A stretch of 64,000 nt of DNA from NCBI GenBank assembly GCA_902584445.1, contig CACHZY010000004.1, forward strand, positions 39,501 through 103,500. Reading direction: 5' to 3'. Below are positions 17,710 to 26,353 of the stretch, one piece after another. The position numbers and the translations under genes were made by a program. The notes under the pieces are model-generated. The model did no database searches and was not told the origin of the DNA. It was given only the letters and a program-made list of their open reading frames with translations. This DNA is from an uncultured Bacteroidota bacterium (GTDB lineage: Bacteria; Bacteroidota; Bacteroidia; Flavobacteriales; Flavobacteriaceae). Each line of letters begins with the position of its first letter. The first letter of the stretch is position 1.

Positions 17710-19317
17710 TTAAAGTGTTTGGTACAATCTAGCAGCTCTATTTTTTGTCCATGAAGTATCAAAATTGTGATAAGGAAGGTAACGTAAATTATCCAAAATA
17801 TCCTTCGCGTCTCCAATTTTTCCAAGTCCAATTAATGCCTGAGCTTTAAAATATTGTGAATAAAAACTATCATGATTAGATAAAATTTCTAGTCCCTTAT
17901 CAAAATCACCTTTTATGACCGTATGTATACCCATCCACATTGAATTATCAGGTAGATTATTAAGTATCTCTTTAGTCCTGCTATCATCACCAATTAACAC
18001 TGAGACCCATGCTTCATTATTTAATATTTGTTGAGGGTGAATTGTTCTCCACCTTAATCTAGCCCAGCTTATGTCAGTTTCAGAATAATATTTCTGTAAA
18101 TCCTCATTTGTCTTAATATTATTATAATCAAATGTATCTTTGGCATAGCGCTTGTATTCATTCAATGACTCCAAAGCTCTTTCAGACTGGTTTGCATGAG
18201 CATATATCAATGCTTTATAAAGGTTTAAACTCAATTTACATTTAAGCCATAATTTTCTTGAAATTTCTTCATTATCAAAGCCGTAAAAACCCTCATCCAG
18301 AGATTCATCGAATTTATCTATATACTTAATAGCCCTCAAATAATCTCCACCAGAAATGAAAGATATAATTGTGGCAAACATTGCATCAAGTTTTTTATTT
18401 AAGGACTTTGATGAATCAACAGCTAGCATCATTGTCTGATAGCATTCCTCTCTTCTTTCAATGTTAATTAATAGATCGGCTTTAAATTTCAAAACATCTT
18501 TCATAAACGAACTTTCTGTTTTCTTTAAAATTGATAATAATTTATCAAAAACATCAATAGATTTCTCATATCTAGATGCATCTATATAATCATATGAGTT
18601 TCTATATAGATTGCCAACACGTCTTAAAACTCGCGTTGAATTTGGAAATTTTGAAATTAGTTCTTGTGCATCCTTATCGAATGACTTATAATATTCAAGA
18701 TCTGTTCTAAATCTTATTGAGTTTTCAGTACCACCATAGTTAAAATAGAATAATTCTTCTGAAGCAACAATATTGTTTGGATCAATTTCTAGAGCTTTAA
18801 TTAGAGAGTTTTTTCTGAGATTTTTCCAATCATTATTCAATGTATAGTTTGGAATTTGTCTAGCCAAAAGAGTTAAAGGTTCAACCGTTTTAGGATATAA
18901 ATCGACTAATTTTTGTGCAATTTTAAGACGCTTATTAAAAACGGCAGAGTCACTTCTCCTAAATGGAATTTTATACATTTCAAAAAGAATCTTTTCATAT
19001 TCTGTTCCATTAGATATTAATGATTCAATTAGATCAGTATTTTTATTTGATAAATCAATATAACTAGTATTAGAGCTTGCTTGCCTAAACAAATGAATAT
19101 GTGCCAGTATAAAATTTGGGTCTATACTAATAGCAGACCTATAATAATTATCGGCTTCATCAAACTCAAAATTCATTTCATGAATTAGGGCTTTATTAAA
19201 AAAACTAATTGCCTCATCATTTGTTGATGAAATTGGAATCTGATCAGCACTTGTATTTTCCTCAGAGCAGGAAATAAAGAAAAAATATATCGTTGAAAGA
19301 ACAAAAAGGTACCTCAT
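17710..19317 (-). CDS. TPR-repeat lipoprotein
   Basis: A protein of 535 aa with a lipoprotein signal peptide ending in FISC (C17). TPR-like helices follow (EADNYYRSAISIDPNF, NSLIKALEIDPNN, and further pairs). It probably sits at the outer or inner membrane facing the periplasm and mediates protein contacts. Its place just upstream of the propeller-phosphatase gene, in the same operon as the PycTM-like gene, suggests a sensor accessory role. No enzymatic motif is visible. Confidence 0.8.
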   Translation of the reverse strand: MRYLFVLSTIYFFFISCSEENTSADQIPISSTNDEAISFFNKALIHEMNFEFDEADNYYRSAISIDPNFILAHIHLFRQASSNTSYIDLSNKNTDLIESLISNGTEYEKILFEMYKIPFRRSDSAVFNKRLKIAQKLVDLYPKTVEPLTLLARQIPNYTLNNDWKNLRKNSLIKALEIDPNNIVASEELFYFNYGGTENSIRFRTDLEYYKSFDKDAQELISKFPNSTRVLRRVGNLYRNSYDYIDASRYEKSIDVFDKLLSILKKTESSFMKDVLKFKADLLINIERREECYQTMMLAVDSSKSLNKKLDAMFATIISFISGGDYLRAIKYIDKFDESLDEGFYGFDNEEISRKLWLKCKLSLNLYKALIYAHANQSERALESLNEYKRYAKDTFDYNNIKTNEDLQKYYSETDISWARLRWRTIHPQQILNNEAWVSVLIGDDSRTKEILNNLPDNSMWMGIHTVIKGDFDKGLEILSNHDSFYSQYFKAQALIGLGKIGDAKDILDNLRYLPYHNFDTSWTKNRAARLYQTL

Positions 19318-19371
19318 ATTAGGGAAAAATTAATGTGACTTAATTTGGAGTAATTAAGTTTTTATGGTTAA

Positions 19372-19905
19372 TTAAATATATACTAAAATAAAAAAAATGA
19401 GGAAGAAAACTACTGAACGAACTAAATTTCTTATTCCGCTACCTACATACTTAAACTTTGTATCAGCAATGGTTCCGGTCACAAATGCCATTTGAGATAA
19501 ATGAATTTTATATTTATTATCATCATCCATTAACTTTATAAGCTCATCCGAGTAATTTTCTATCAATGGCCAATTTTTTTGAACATCTCCAAAAAAAAGA
19601 GGAGATGGTTTTACTGATAATTTTAATCTCGGCAGGAAACAACTTATACATGCAACAAAGGATCTAATGGTAAAAAAAATCCCAGGTAAAACAGCCAATA
19701 TCTTCAGGTAAATAACTTTATCATCAAAATTAAAGTCGTAAACGTTTTCTTCATCTAATATGTCAATAGTGTATGCAACTGTAAAGAATATGCTGTAAAT
19801 AGAAATTATTATACTCGCTTTCAGTTCAGCGTGGCGGATCTGGTCGTAATTATATTTAATTAGTTGCCAATAATCGTCAGTTATAAACTTTTCTGAATCT
19901 AGCAT
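19372..19905 (-). CDS. PycTM/DUF5706-like transmembrane effector
   Basis: A 177-aa membrane protein with helices at about 31-50, 68-92 and 161-177. It matches my recollection of Pycsar effector (PycTM, formerly DUF5706) proteins: the helix-leading ELKASIIISIYS, the SPLFFGDVQK segment after the second span, a polar middle rich in D/K, and the IADTKFKYVGSGIRNLV run before the last span. In known Pycsar systems such proteins respond to a cyclic nucleotide and damage the membrane to stop phage. Here no dedicated Pycsar cyclase is adjacent, but a class III cyclase lies about 5 kb away. The gene is 7 bp downstream of a lipoprotein gene and 54 bp before the TPR lipoprotein. Confidence 0.72.
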   Translation of the reverse strand: MLDSEKFITDDYWQLIKYNYDQIRHAELKASIIISIYSIFFTVAYTIDILDEENVYDFNFDDKVIYLKILAVLPGIFFTIRSFVACISCFLPRLKLSVKPSPLFFGDVQKNWPLIENYSDELIKLMDDDNKYKIHLSQMAFVTGTIADTKFKYVGSGIRNLVRSVVFFLIFFILVYI

Positions 19906-19912
19906 TAATTAG

Positions 19913-20827
19913 CTACTGCTTTTCAAAAATTGCAATTTGACCGTTTTTATTCTCATCAAGAGTAATAATTCCATACTTTCCGTCATTTAATTCAAAATTT
20001 CTTGTTCTTTTATTATTACGTATTCTTGACCATGTATTTCTGGCCGGATTGGTTGCCCAAATAAGTGTATCATTTATTATATCTCCATTTATTTTATAAT
20101 TAGATAATAAAACAGAACCAGGATTTCTATCTTTTCCAAGGCTATCAAGTGATTCAAAATTAAATGCCCAAATCCTTTTTGAATCAGCTACAATTTGAAA
20201 TGCACCTATATTTTTCCCAGTTGAAGATCCCCAATCAATGGTATCAGATTTTTTTCCATTCCTTATTCGGATAGTTGATACTCGATTATAAGTACCTGTC
20301 AGATTTGTTGGATTAACATTATAAGTATCTATTCTTTTATAAATTTCTCCATATGAAAATTTTCCATTAGGATTCATTCTGACTTGTGTGTAAATATCGC
20401 CATCGATGGATATTTTAGCTTTATAACCTTCATTCATAAGCCTATTTATATTTGGGCTTTTAGAAAATTTATCATGCCAAAAACCTCCCTTGAAGGTTTC
20501 AAACAAGGAGTCATTTCTCATAGAATAGGTCAATTTTGCATAGCCATCGGGCCCTTTATCATATCCATCTCTTGAGTAAAACCATATTGTATGACCATCG
20601 GCATATACTTTATATCTTGCACCAGTAACGGAAACTTCAGGCTCTCTACGATTAGGAATAACTTTGCCCTCTGGAAAAAAGAATGTATCAACAGCAACTT
20701 GGTTTTCATATTTAATTGTTCCAATGCGCTTCCATACTCCTTGATATTCATTATAGTTATTTTCTTCTGGGGAGGAACAACCCACAGCTATAATTAACAA
20801 AAATATTATTGGTTTAAGAGATTTCAT
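19913..20827 (-). CDS. Lipoprotein with two lipocalin-like repeats
   Basis: The protein has 304 aa with a lipobox ending VGC (C17). It contains two similar segments: GVWKRIGTIKYENQ starting near residue 30 and GTYNRVSTIRIRNGKK starting near 177. Each begins with the G-x-W/Y-x-R start of lipocalin-like beta-barrels, so an internal duplication is likely. It is the first gene of the minus-strand operon that continues with the PycTM-like protein, only 7 bp downstream. The function is unknown; ligand binding at a membrane surface is a guess. Confidence 0.75.
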   Translation of the reverse strand: MKSLKPIIFLLIIAVGCSSPEENNYNEYQGVWKRIGTIKYENQVAVDTFFFPEGKVIPNRREPEVSVTGARYKVYADGHTIWFYSRDGYDKGPDGYAKLTYSMRNDSLFETFKGGFWHDKFSKSPNINRLMNEGYKAKISIDGDIYTQVRMNPNGKFSYGEIYKRIDTYNVNPTNLTGTYNRVSTIRIRNGKKSDTIDWGSSTGKNIGAFQIVADSKRIWAFNFESLDSLGKDRNPGSVLLSNYKINGDIINDTLIWATNPARNTWSRIRNNKRTRNFELNDGKYGIITLDENKNGQIAIFEKQ

Positions 20828-20905
20828 TTTATCATTGATTTAAATATGGTTAGATTCAAATTTATACATTTTAAACAAAAATATCTAATTTGGCAAAAAA
20901 AACAC

Positions 20906-21703
20906 ATGATAAAAAAAGTAAAAACGATTTGTTCATTGCTGTTTTTTAATTTATTTCAATTATTGTCAATTAATTTAAACGGTCAGTCATCTATTGTTGA
21001 TACTGAAGTCCATCTTCACAAAATTGACTCTGTTTTTCACGTATTTGCAAATTTTATGGGTGATATTAAAAAAGGTAATGTAGATATGCTAATTATTAGA
21101 TCAAGCCTGACAGTTGGTTCAAGGTTTGGAAATAATCTCTTTAGATTGACAGGGAGATATAATTCAAATGATTTAGATGGAAGAAGAGTTTTAAAAACTA
21201 GTACTTTTCAATTCCGTTACAACAAAATAATAAAAAATAACAGTATTTTCCTTTTTTATCAAAAAGGTAATGACTTTAGATCCTTTATGGACGATAGGGA
21301 GCTTATAGGTGGTGGTTATAGAATGAACCTAGTGAAGAAAAAAAAGGGTTATTTTGACATTGCAGTAGGAGCAATGCATGAATCAGAAAAATATCCTGCT
21401 TATAAATTTAATGGAGAAAATTATGATGCTAGATCAGCTGATAGAATTAGGCTAACTGCTAATATTTTCTCAAAAATTGATTTGGCTAAAAATATTAAAT
21501 CCTTCACAACTATTTATAGCCAATGGAGTTCAAAGGATATTTCTGGAGACTACAGGCTCTTTTTTAATCAAAATATTCGATTTATAGTAAACAAAAATAT
21601 ATCAACTTTTGTAAGATACTTTATAAACGAACCATCAGTAAAATATGTTAAAAAAGTCAAGTATAACTCAGATGTAGTGTTTGGATTTACAGTAAATATT
21701 TAA
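20906..21703 (+). CDS. DUF481-like outer membrane beta-barrel protein
   Basis: The protein has 265 aa from the ATG at 20906, which opens a clear signal peptide (MIKKVKTICSLLFF...NLNGQ). An upstream in-frame ATG at 20846 would bury the signal. The mature part is a series of alternating amphipathic strands (MLIIRSSLTVGSRF, NLFRLTGRYNSN, STFQFRYNKI) ending in FGFTVNI, as expected for a DUF481/YdiY-type outer membrane barrel. It is divergent from the lipoprotein gene 78 bp away. No substrate or role can be given. Confidence 0.65.
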   Translation: MIKKVKTICSLLFFNLFQLLSINLNGQSSIVDTEVHLHKIDSVFHVFANFMGDIKKGNVDMLIIRSSLTVGSRFGNNLFRLTGRYNSNDLDGRRVLKTSTFQFRYNKIIKNNSIFLFYQKGNDFRSFMDDRELIGGGYRMNLVKKKKGYFDIAVGAMHESEKYPAYKFNGENYDARSADRIRLTANIFSKIDLAKNIKSFTTIYSQWSSKDISGDYRLFFNQNIRFIVNKNISTFVRYFINEPSVKYVKKVKYNSDVVFGFTVNI

Positions 21704-21714
21704 ATGAAAGATTG

Positions 21715-21733
21715 CCCTAACTAGGTTTTAGGG
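21715..21733. terminator. Small inverted repeat between convergent genes
   Basis: The arms CCCTAA and TTAGGG flank a 7-nt loop, and the right arm includes the minus-strand stop codon. T-rich tracts follow on both strands but are short. It could be a weak bidirectional terminator. Confidence 0.4.
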
Positions 21734-22156
21734 TTTAAAAAACTCCTCCTCCGTAATCCTAAAAAAATTTCCTGCTTTGGAAGCATCAAAGAAAAATGAA
21801 AATGTGTGACGTTCACCAAAGTTAATTACAGTAAATGTTTTGTCCTCAAAGAAAAACTCTTTTGACTTATACTGAACATAAATTCTTGATATTGGTAGGT
21901 CAGTGAATACATATTCGTCTTTATTACGAATGTAAACATGATTTAAGTATTTTTTATTTTGATCTCTAATGCATACAATAATATCATGATCAACAGTATT
22001 TTCAACTTTTAAGTAGGTACTAGTAGTCTGATTATTTACATCTGGCGGATATCTATCAGCAAAAGTCTTGTCCCCTGTCTGCCCCCTTTGGGCAATTAAA
22101 TTAAGGCTGAAAAGAAAAAACAGAACTAAACAAGAAAACTTAAGATTGAATTTCAT
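21728..22156 (-). CDS. Small secreted protein of unknown function
   Basis: A protein of 142 aa starting at the ATG at 22156, where a signal peptide begins (MKFNLKFSCLVLFFLFSLNLIAQ); four extra upstream codons are possible. The mature part has beta-rich segments such as TSTYLKVENTVDHDIIVCIRD and ends in RITEEEFFKP. I recognise no domain. The gene is alone between a convergent barrel gene and 293 bp of AT-rich intergenic DNA. Confidence 0.65.
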   Translation of the reverse strand: MKFNLKFSCLVLFFLFSLNLIAQRGQTGDKTFADRYPPDVNNQTTSTYLKVENTVDHDIIVCIRDQNKKYLNHVYIRNKDEYVFTDLPISRIYVQYKSKEFFFEDKTFTVINFGERHTFSFFFDASKAGNFFRITEEEFFKP

Positions 22157-22449
22157 CACAATAATCATTATTATAAAATTATGAAAAAAAAAATTACTTG
22201 AAATTATTTAAAATCTACAGAATTAGATGTGGTTTTGTAGATTTAAATTCATGAAATATCAAATTTATACTTATTTGCAAATAATTATTTTGAATATGGA
22301 TCTAAATAACTAGACTTAATACTCTAATTTGTTTTTTATATTTTAGAATAATTTTAAAAAACCTACTATAAAAATAAATCTTGGATTAACCTTGAATAGT
22401 ACTTGAAACTGATGTATCCCAATAAATTAATAATCAAAAGATTTTTATT

Positions 22450-23379
22450 ATGAAAACAATTAAATATTTAATAATTCTATTTCCACTGATTTTGCATGCA
22501 CAATTTGGTCAAAATCAAAACAATAAAAATTGGCCTCCAGAAATTGATAGTGACACTACATTTACATATAAAACAATAGATGAAACTAAATTAAACCTGT
22601 GGGTTTTCAATCCATCAAAACGCTATAACTCTAGCGAAAAGCCTGCAATTATTTTTTTCTTTGGAGGTGGATTTAGAGCTGGAACCCCCAAACAGTTTTT
22701 AGAGCATTCAAAATATCTAAGTGCCAGAGGAATAGTTTCAATAGTGGCTGATTACAGAGTGTCTTCAAGGAACAAAACACGACCAATTAAATGTCTAAAT
22801 GATGCAAAATCCGCAATCAGATGGGTTAGAAAACATTCAAAAAGCTTAGGGATTGATCCAAACAGAATTATTGCAGGTGGTGGATCTGCAGGTGGAGCAT
22901 TGGCAGCCTTGACAGGCACGGTATCAATGTTTGACGAAGAAAATGAGGATTTAAATATTAGTTCAAAACCAAATGCAATGGTATTGTTCAATCCAGGAGT
23001 AATTATGTCGCCTGTTAAAGAATACCCACTAAGTGTAATGAGTGAAAGAAGAAAAAAAAGTGCATCAAAATTGAATATAGGTGTTGAACCTAAATTTTTT
23101 TCACCGTATAACTATATAAATGATAAAACACCACCAACAATTATTTTTCATGGAAAAAATGACACTACAATTGATCCGAAAACAGTTGTTCTATTCAACC
23201 AAAAAATGAAAAAATTTGGAAATAATTCGGAATTATATTTATATGAAGGTAAAACTCACGGATTCTTTAATTATGGTCTAGAGAATAATGGTCCTTTTGT
23301 TGATACCATGAGAAAAGTAGATGACTTTCTAGTAAATCTTGGATATATTCAATCATTACCTGAATCAGTTGGTATGTAA
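22450..23379 (+). CDS. Secreted alpha/beta-hydrolase esterase
   Basis: A hydrolase of 309 aa with a signal peptide (cleavage after LHAQ). FGGGF at 71-75 takes the place of the HGGG oxyanion motif of the hormone-sensitive-lipase/BD-FAE-like group. S146 in GGGSAGG is the nucleophile, an Asp near 237 (KNDTTIDP) and His near 270 (KTHGFF) complete the triad. Related enzymes remove acetyl or other acyl groups from polysaccharides. The adjacent sulfatase genes support a glycan de-esterification role. A carbohydrate acetylesterase is the best guess, with unknown substrate. Confidence 0.85.
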   Translation: MKTIKYLIILFPLILHAQFGQNQNNKNWPPEIDSDTTFTYKTIDETKLNLWVFNPSKRYNSSEKPAIIFFFGGGFRAGTPKQFLEHSKYLSARGIVSIVADYRVSSRNKTRPIKCLNDAKSAIRWVRKHSKSLGIDPNRIIAGGGSAGGALAALTGTVSMFDEENEDLNISSKPNAMVLFNPGVIMSPVKEYPLSVMSERRKKSASKLNIGVEPKFFSPYNYINDKTPPTIIFHGKNDTTIDPKTVVLFNQKMKKFGNNSELYLYEGKTHGFFNYGLENNGPFVDTMRKVDDFLVNLGYIQSLPESVGM

Positions 23380-23456
23380 TACTAATTTTTTATTAAAAAT
23401 TCGACATTTTAATAACTTCAGGAATTGAAAATCATCAAACTAAGCTTATAAATTTT

Positions 23457-24911
23457 ATGATTACATTTTTTAGATATTTAACTAAAAAAAAATATTTGTT
23501 TTTATTCAAGTATGTATTCTTGATTTATTTTGGAACTTATATTATTGCATGTAATGATAATCTAATTGATGTTTCAAAACCTAATATCATCATTTACCTA
23601 GCTGATGATCTTGGATGGAAAGATATTGGTTTCAATGACGCTAAAGTTGTAAAAACTCCACATCTAGATAAACTTGCATCTGAGGGAATTTTTTTTAAAA
23701 ATGCCTTTGTAGCATCGCCAGCATGTGCTCCAAGTCGTGCAGCTTTTCTTACTGGGCTTATGCCTGCAAGAAATGGAGCAGAAAATAATCATACCTATCC
23801 AAAAGAGGGAATTAATTTATTAACCAAGAAACTTCAAGAAAACGGATATAAGATCTATGCATTTGGAAAGGTTGCACATGGTAAGATGAATGGTGAGTGT
23901 GGATTTGATTTTTATCACAATGAGTCAATCAATCTTGAAAAAAATATCAGAGATTTTTTTTTTAAGACTAATATTGACAGTCCTATTTGTATTTTTATTG
24001 GTGACCGTAGACCTCATGTACCATGGACAGAAAAAATTATTTATAATGCTGAAAAAGTAGACTTACCTTCATATTTCATTGACACACGAGAAACAAGAGA
24101 GCATCGAGCTAGATATTACTCAGATATAACTGGTTTTGATAAGTCTCTTGGAAATATATTAGAATTTCTTGACATTAAATTAGGCGAAAATACTATAACG
24201 ATAATGACTAGTGACCATGGTGGTCAATGGCCCTTTGGTAAATGGAATCTTTATGATGATGGAATTAGAACACCATTGGTGATTAAATGGCCAAGTAAAA
24301 TTATGGCTAACACCACTACTGATGCTATGGTCAGTTGGATTGACATTCTACCTACGATACTAGATTTAACAGACTCAGAAAGTGAGGAGAATATAGATGG
24401 AAAATCTTTTTTGAAGGTTTTAATGGGAAAAACCGAAAATTTTAGAGATGAAATTTTTACAACACATACTGGTGATGGAGTTTTTAATGTTTTTCCTATT
24501 AGAAGTGTACGGACTAGACGTTATAAATACATCAGAAATCTCTTACCTGATTATTACCATACCAATCACTCAGACTTATTAAGAAAGGATGGAGCTGGCG
24601 CTTATTGGGATTCATGGTATAAATCTTCAAAGCAAAATATAAAATCCGAGAATGTGATTTTAAATTATCATATAAGGCCAAAGGAAGAGTTTTATGATTT
24701 ACTAATAGACCCTAACGAACAAAATAATTTAATAACAAGTAAATCTCTTACAAAAGAAATAAGAAAATTGAGAGAAAAACTTGACCAATGGATAGAAAAA
24801 CAAAAAGATCAAGAGATAGTAATTTACTCGCCTTATCCAATAACAGAGGAACTGCCCCAAAAAAAGAAAATTGAATTTTTAAATAAGAAATCAAAAAGTT
24901 CAATCAGATGA
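23457..24911 (+). CDS. Sulfatase, lipoprotein type
   Basis: A type I sulfatase of 484 aa. The formylglycine site is C90 in CAPSR, and the metal-binding Asp pair is in LADDLGW near 48-54. TSDHGGQWPFGKWNLYDDGIRTPL provides the second part of the active site. The N-terminus is a long hydrophobic segment ending in YIIAC, which may be a lipobox. Such enzymes remove sulfate esters from glycans after maturation of the Cys by a separate enzyme, not present in the window. The WPFGKWNLY pattern is like N-sulfoglucosamine/uncharacterised glycan sulfatases. It lies 78 bp downstream of the esterase gene. Confidence 0.92.
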   Translation: MITFFRYLTKKKYLFLFKYVFLIYFGTYIIACNDNLIDVSKPNIIIYLADDLGWKDIGFNDAKVVKTPHLDKLASEGIFFKNAFVASPACAPSRAAFLTGLMPARNGAENNHTYPKEGINLLTKKLQENGYKIYAFGKVAHGKMNGECGFDFYHNESINLEKNIRDFFFKTNIDSPICIFIGDRRPHVPWTEKIIYNAEKVDLPSYFIDTRETREHRARYYSDITGFDKSLGNILEFLDIKLGENTITIMTSDHGGQWPFGKWNLYDDGIRTPLVIKWPSKIMANTTTDAMVSWIDILPTILDLTDSESEENIDGKSFLKVLMGKTENFRDEIFTTHTGDGVFNVFPIRSVRTRRYKYIRNLLPDYYHTNHSDLLRKDGAGAYWDSWYKSSKQNIKSENVILNYHIRPKEEFYDLLIDPNEQNNLITSKSLTKEIRKLREKLDQWIEKQKDQEIVIYSPYPITEELPQKKKIEFLNKKSKSSIR

Positions 24912-24917
24912 TTGTCA

Positions 24918-26330
24918 TTATTTAGCAATAATTTGAGCTTCATTCACTTGAGGCATTTTTGCATCAACCTCATTGGCCCAGTCCCTTAATTTATTTCTCA
25001 TTTTAATAGCAATATCTGGGATTTTTGAGGTCAAATTATTATTCTCTCCTGGATCAACCGTCAAATCATATAACTCTATTTGATTATCCTTATTTAAAAG
25101 GGTAGCTTCATGCCACTCAATGAGTTTATAATTTTTCCAGCGTATAGCACTTGCAGGCTTCATTCCAGAGCCATTATGATAGTGTGGATAATGCCAAAAA
25201 AGTTCATCACGATTAATTAGTTTGGTTTGATTGGAAAAAACTGAACTGATATCTATCCCATCATGTTCATTTTTACTGTCTAAATTAGAATTTGTGACCT
25301 TTAATATGGTTGGTAAAAAGTCAATAGAACTTGTCATCAGATGAGAAATAAAAGGTTTTTTAATTTTTTTAGGCCACGAGATGATTAAAGGAACTCTTAT
25401 CCCTCCTTCATATAGCCATCCTTTACCTTTTTTAAAAGGTGTTTGTAGAGCATGTTTATGTTTTCCGCCATTGTCAGAACAGAATATTAATAAAGTATTA
25501 TCAAATAAATCTAATATTTTAAGTTTATTAATAATTTCACCTACCGACTTATCAAGAGTTTCAATCATAGCCCCAATTATAGGATTATTTTCCCCCTTAT
25601 CTGAATGAATTTTGTTTTCATATTTATTAATCAACTTTTCACTTTCTATTAATGGGTCGTGAATAGTATTGTGAGATAGAATAAGTAAAAAAGGTGATTT
25701 CTGATTTTGATCTAAAAATTCTAACCCGCTTTTAGTTATTGTATCAACATTATGGAAATCTTTATTTTCCATTTGCCATTGTTGAATTAAATTACTAGAG
25801 GGTTTATATGTTACAAAAGATTCCTTAAAACCTTGCATCTTTGGATTATGAGATAAGGATTCAGGAGGTAGTTTTTCCTTGCTCAAATGCCATTTGCCAT
25901 AAAAACCCGTAGAATATCCTGATGATTCCATTTTTTCAGCTATGGTTAATTCTTTTAACGGTAAATATTTTTGCCAATCCTCAGGGGTTAATAATGGCTT
26001 GTTTTTTGGAGTATTGCCGGGAATAAAATCAGTCAAATCTAATCTAGCAGGGTATTTACCCGTCATAATCGCTGCGCGAGTGGGTGAACAAATAGATGCA
26101 GCACTGTAGGCATTTGTAAATTTAATACCTGATTTTGCTAATTTATCAATATTTGGTGTTTTGTAGAAAGAACTTCCATAACACCCAATTTGTGACCAGC
26201 CAAGATCATCTGCAATTATCATTACAACGTTTGGTGGGACAATTTCTATAGATTTATTACATGAAATTAAAATAACACAAACAGCAATTACAAAACAAGA
26301 AAAATTGAATTTTGAATTTATAATTTTCAT
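24918..26330 (-). CDS. Arylsulfatase-like sulfatase, lipoprotein
   Basis: A complete 470-aa sulfatase with a lipobox LISC (C24) and a formylglycine cysteine C81 in CSPTR. IADDLGWSQIGCYG binds metal, FYGKWHLS contributes catalytic Lys/His, and SDNGG begins the second half. It is of the arylsulfatase A-like class and differs from the SGSH-like sulfatases elsewhere in the window. It is convergent with 23457-24911, only 6 bp apart. The lyase-like gene 26354-28078 is just upstream in the same direction, so the pair probably works on one glycan. Confidence 0.92.
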   Translation of the reverse strand: MKIINSKFNFSCFVIAVCVILISCNKSIEIVPPNVVMIIADDLGWSQIGCYGSSFYKTPNIDKLAKSGIKFTNAYSAASICSPTRAAIMTGKYPARLDLTDFIPGNTPKNKPLLTPEDWQKYLPLKELTIAEKMESSGYSTGFYGKWHLSKEKLPPESLSHNPKMQGFKESFVTYKPSSNLIQQWQMENKDFHNVDTITKSGLEFLDQNQKSPFLLILSHNTIHDPLIESEKLINKYENKIHSDKGENNPIIGAMIETLDKSVGEIINKLKILDLFDNTLLIFCSDNGGKHKHALQTPFKKGKGWLYEGGIRVPLIISWPKKIKKPFISHLMTSSIDFLPTILKVTNSNLDSKNEHDGIDISSVFSNQTKLINRDELFWHYPHYHNGSGMKPASAIRWKNYKLIEWHEATLLNKDNQIELYDLTVDPGENNNLTSKIPDIAIKMRNKLRDWANEVDAKMPQVNEAQIIAK

Positions 26331-26353
26331 TTAGAAATTAGCTAAAGTTTAAA

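Noticed and set aside
20828..20905. Several TAnnTTTG-like promoter matches between the divergent genes
   Set aside because: No -33 element at proper spacing; chance matches are expected in such AT-rich DNA.
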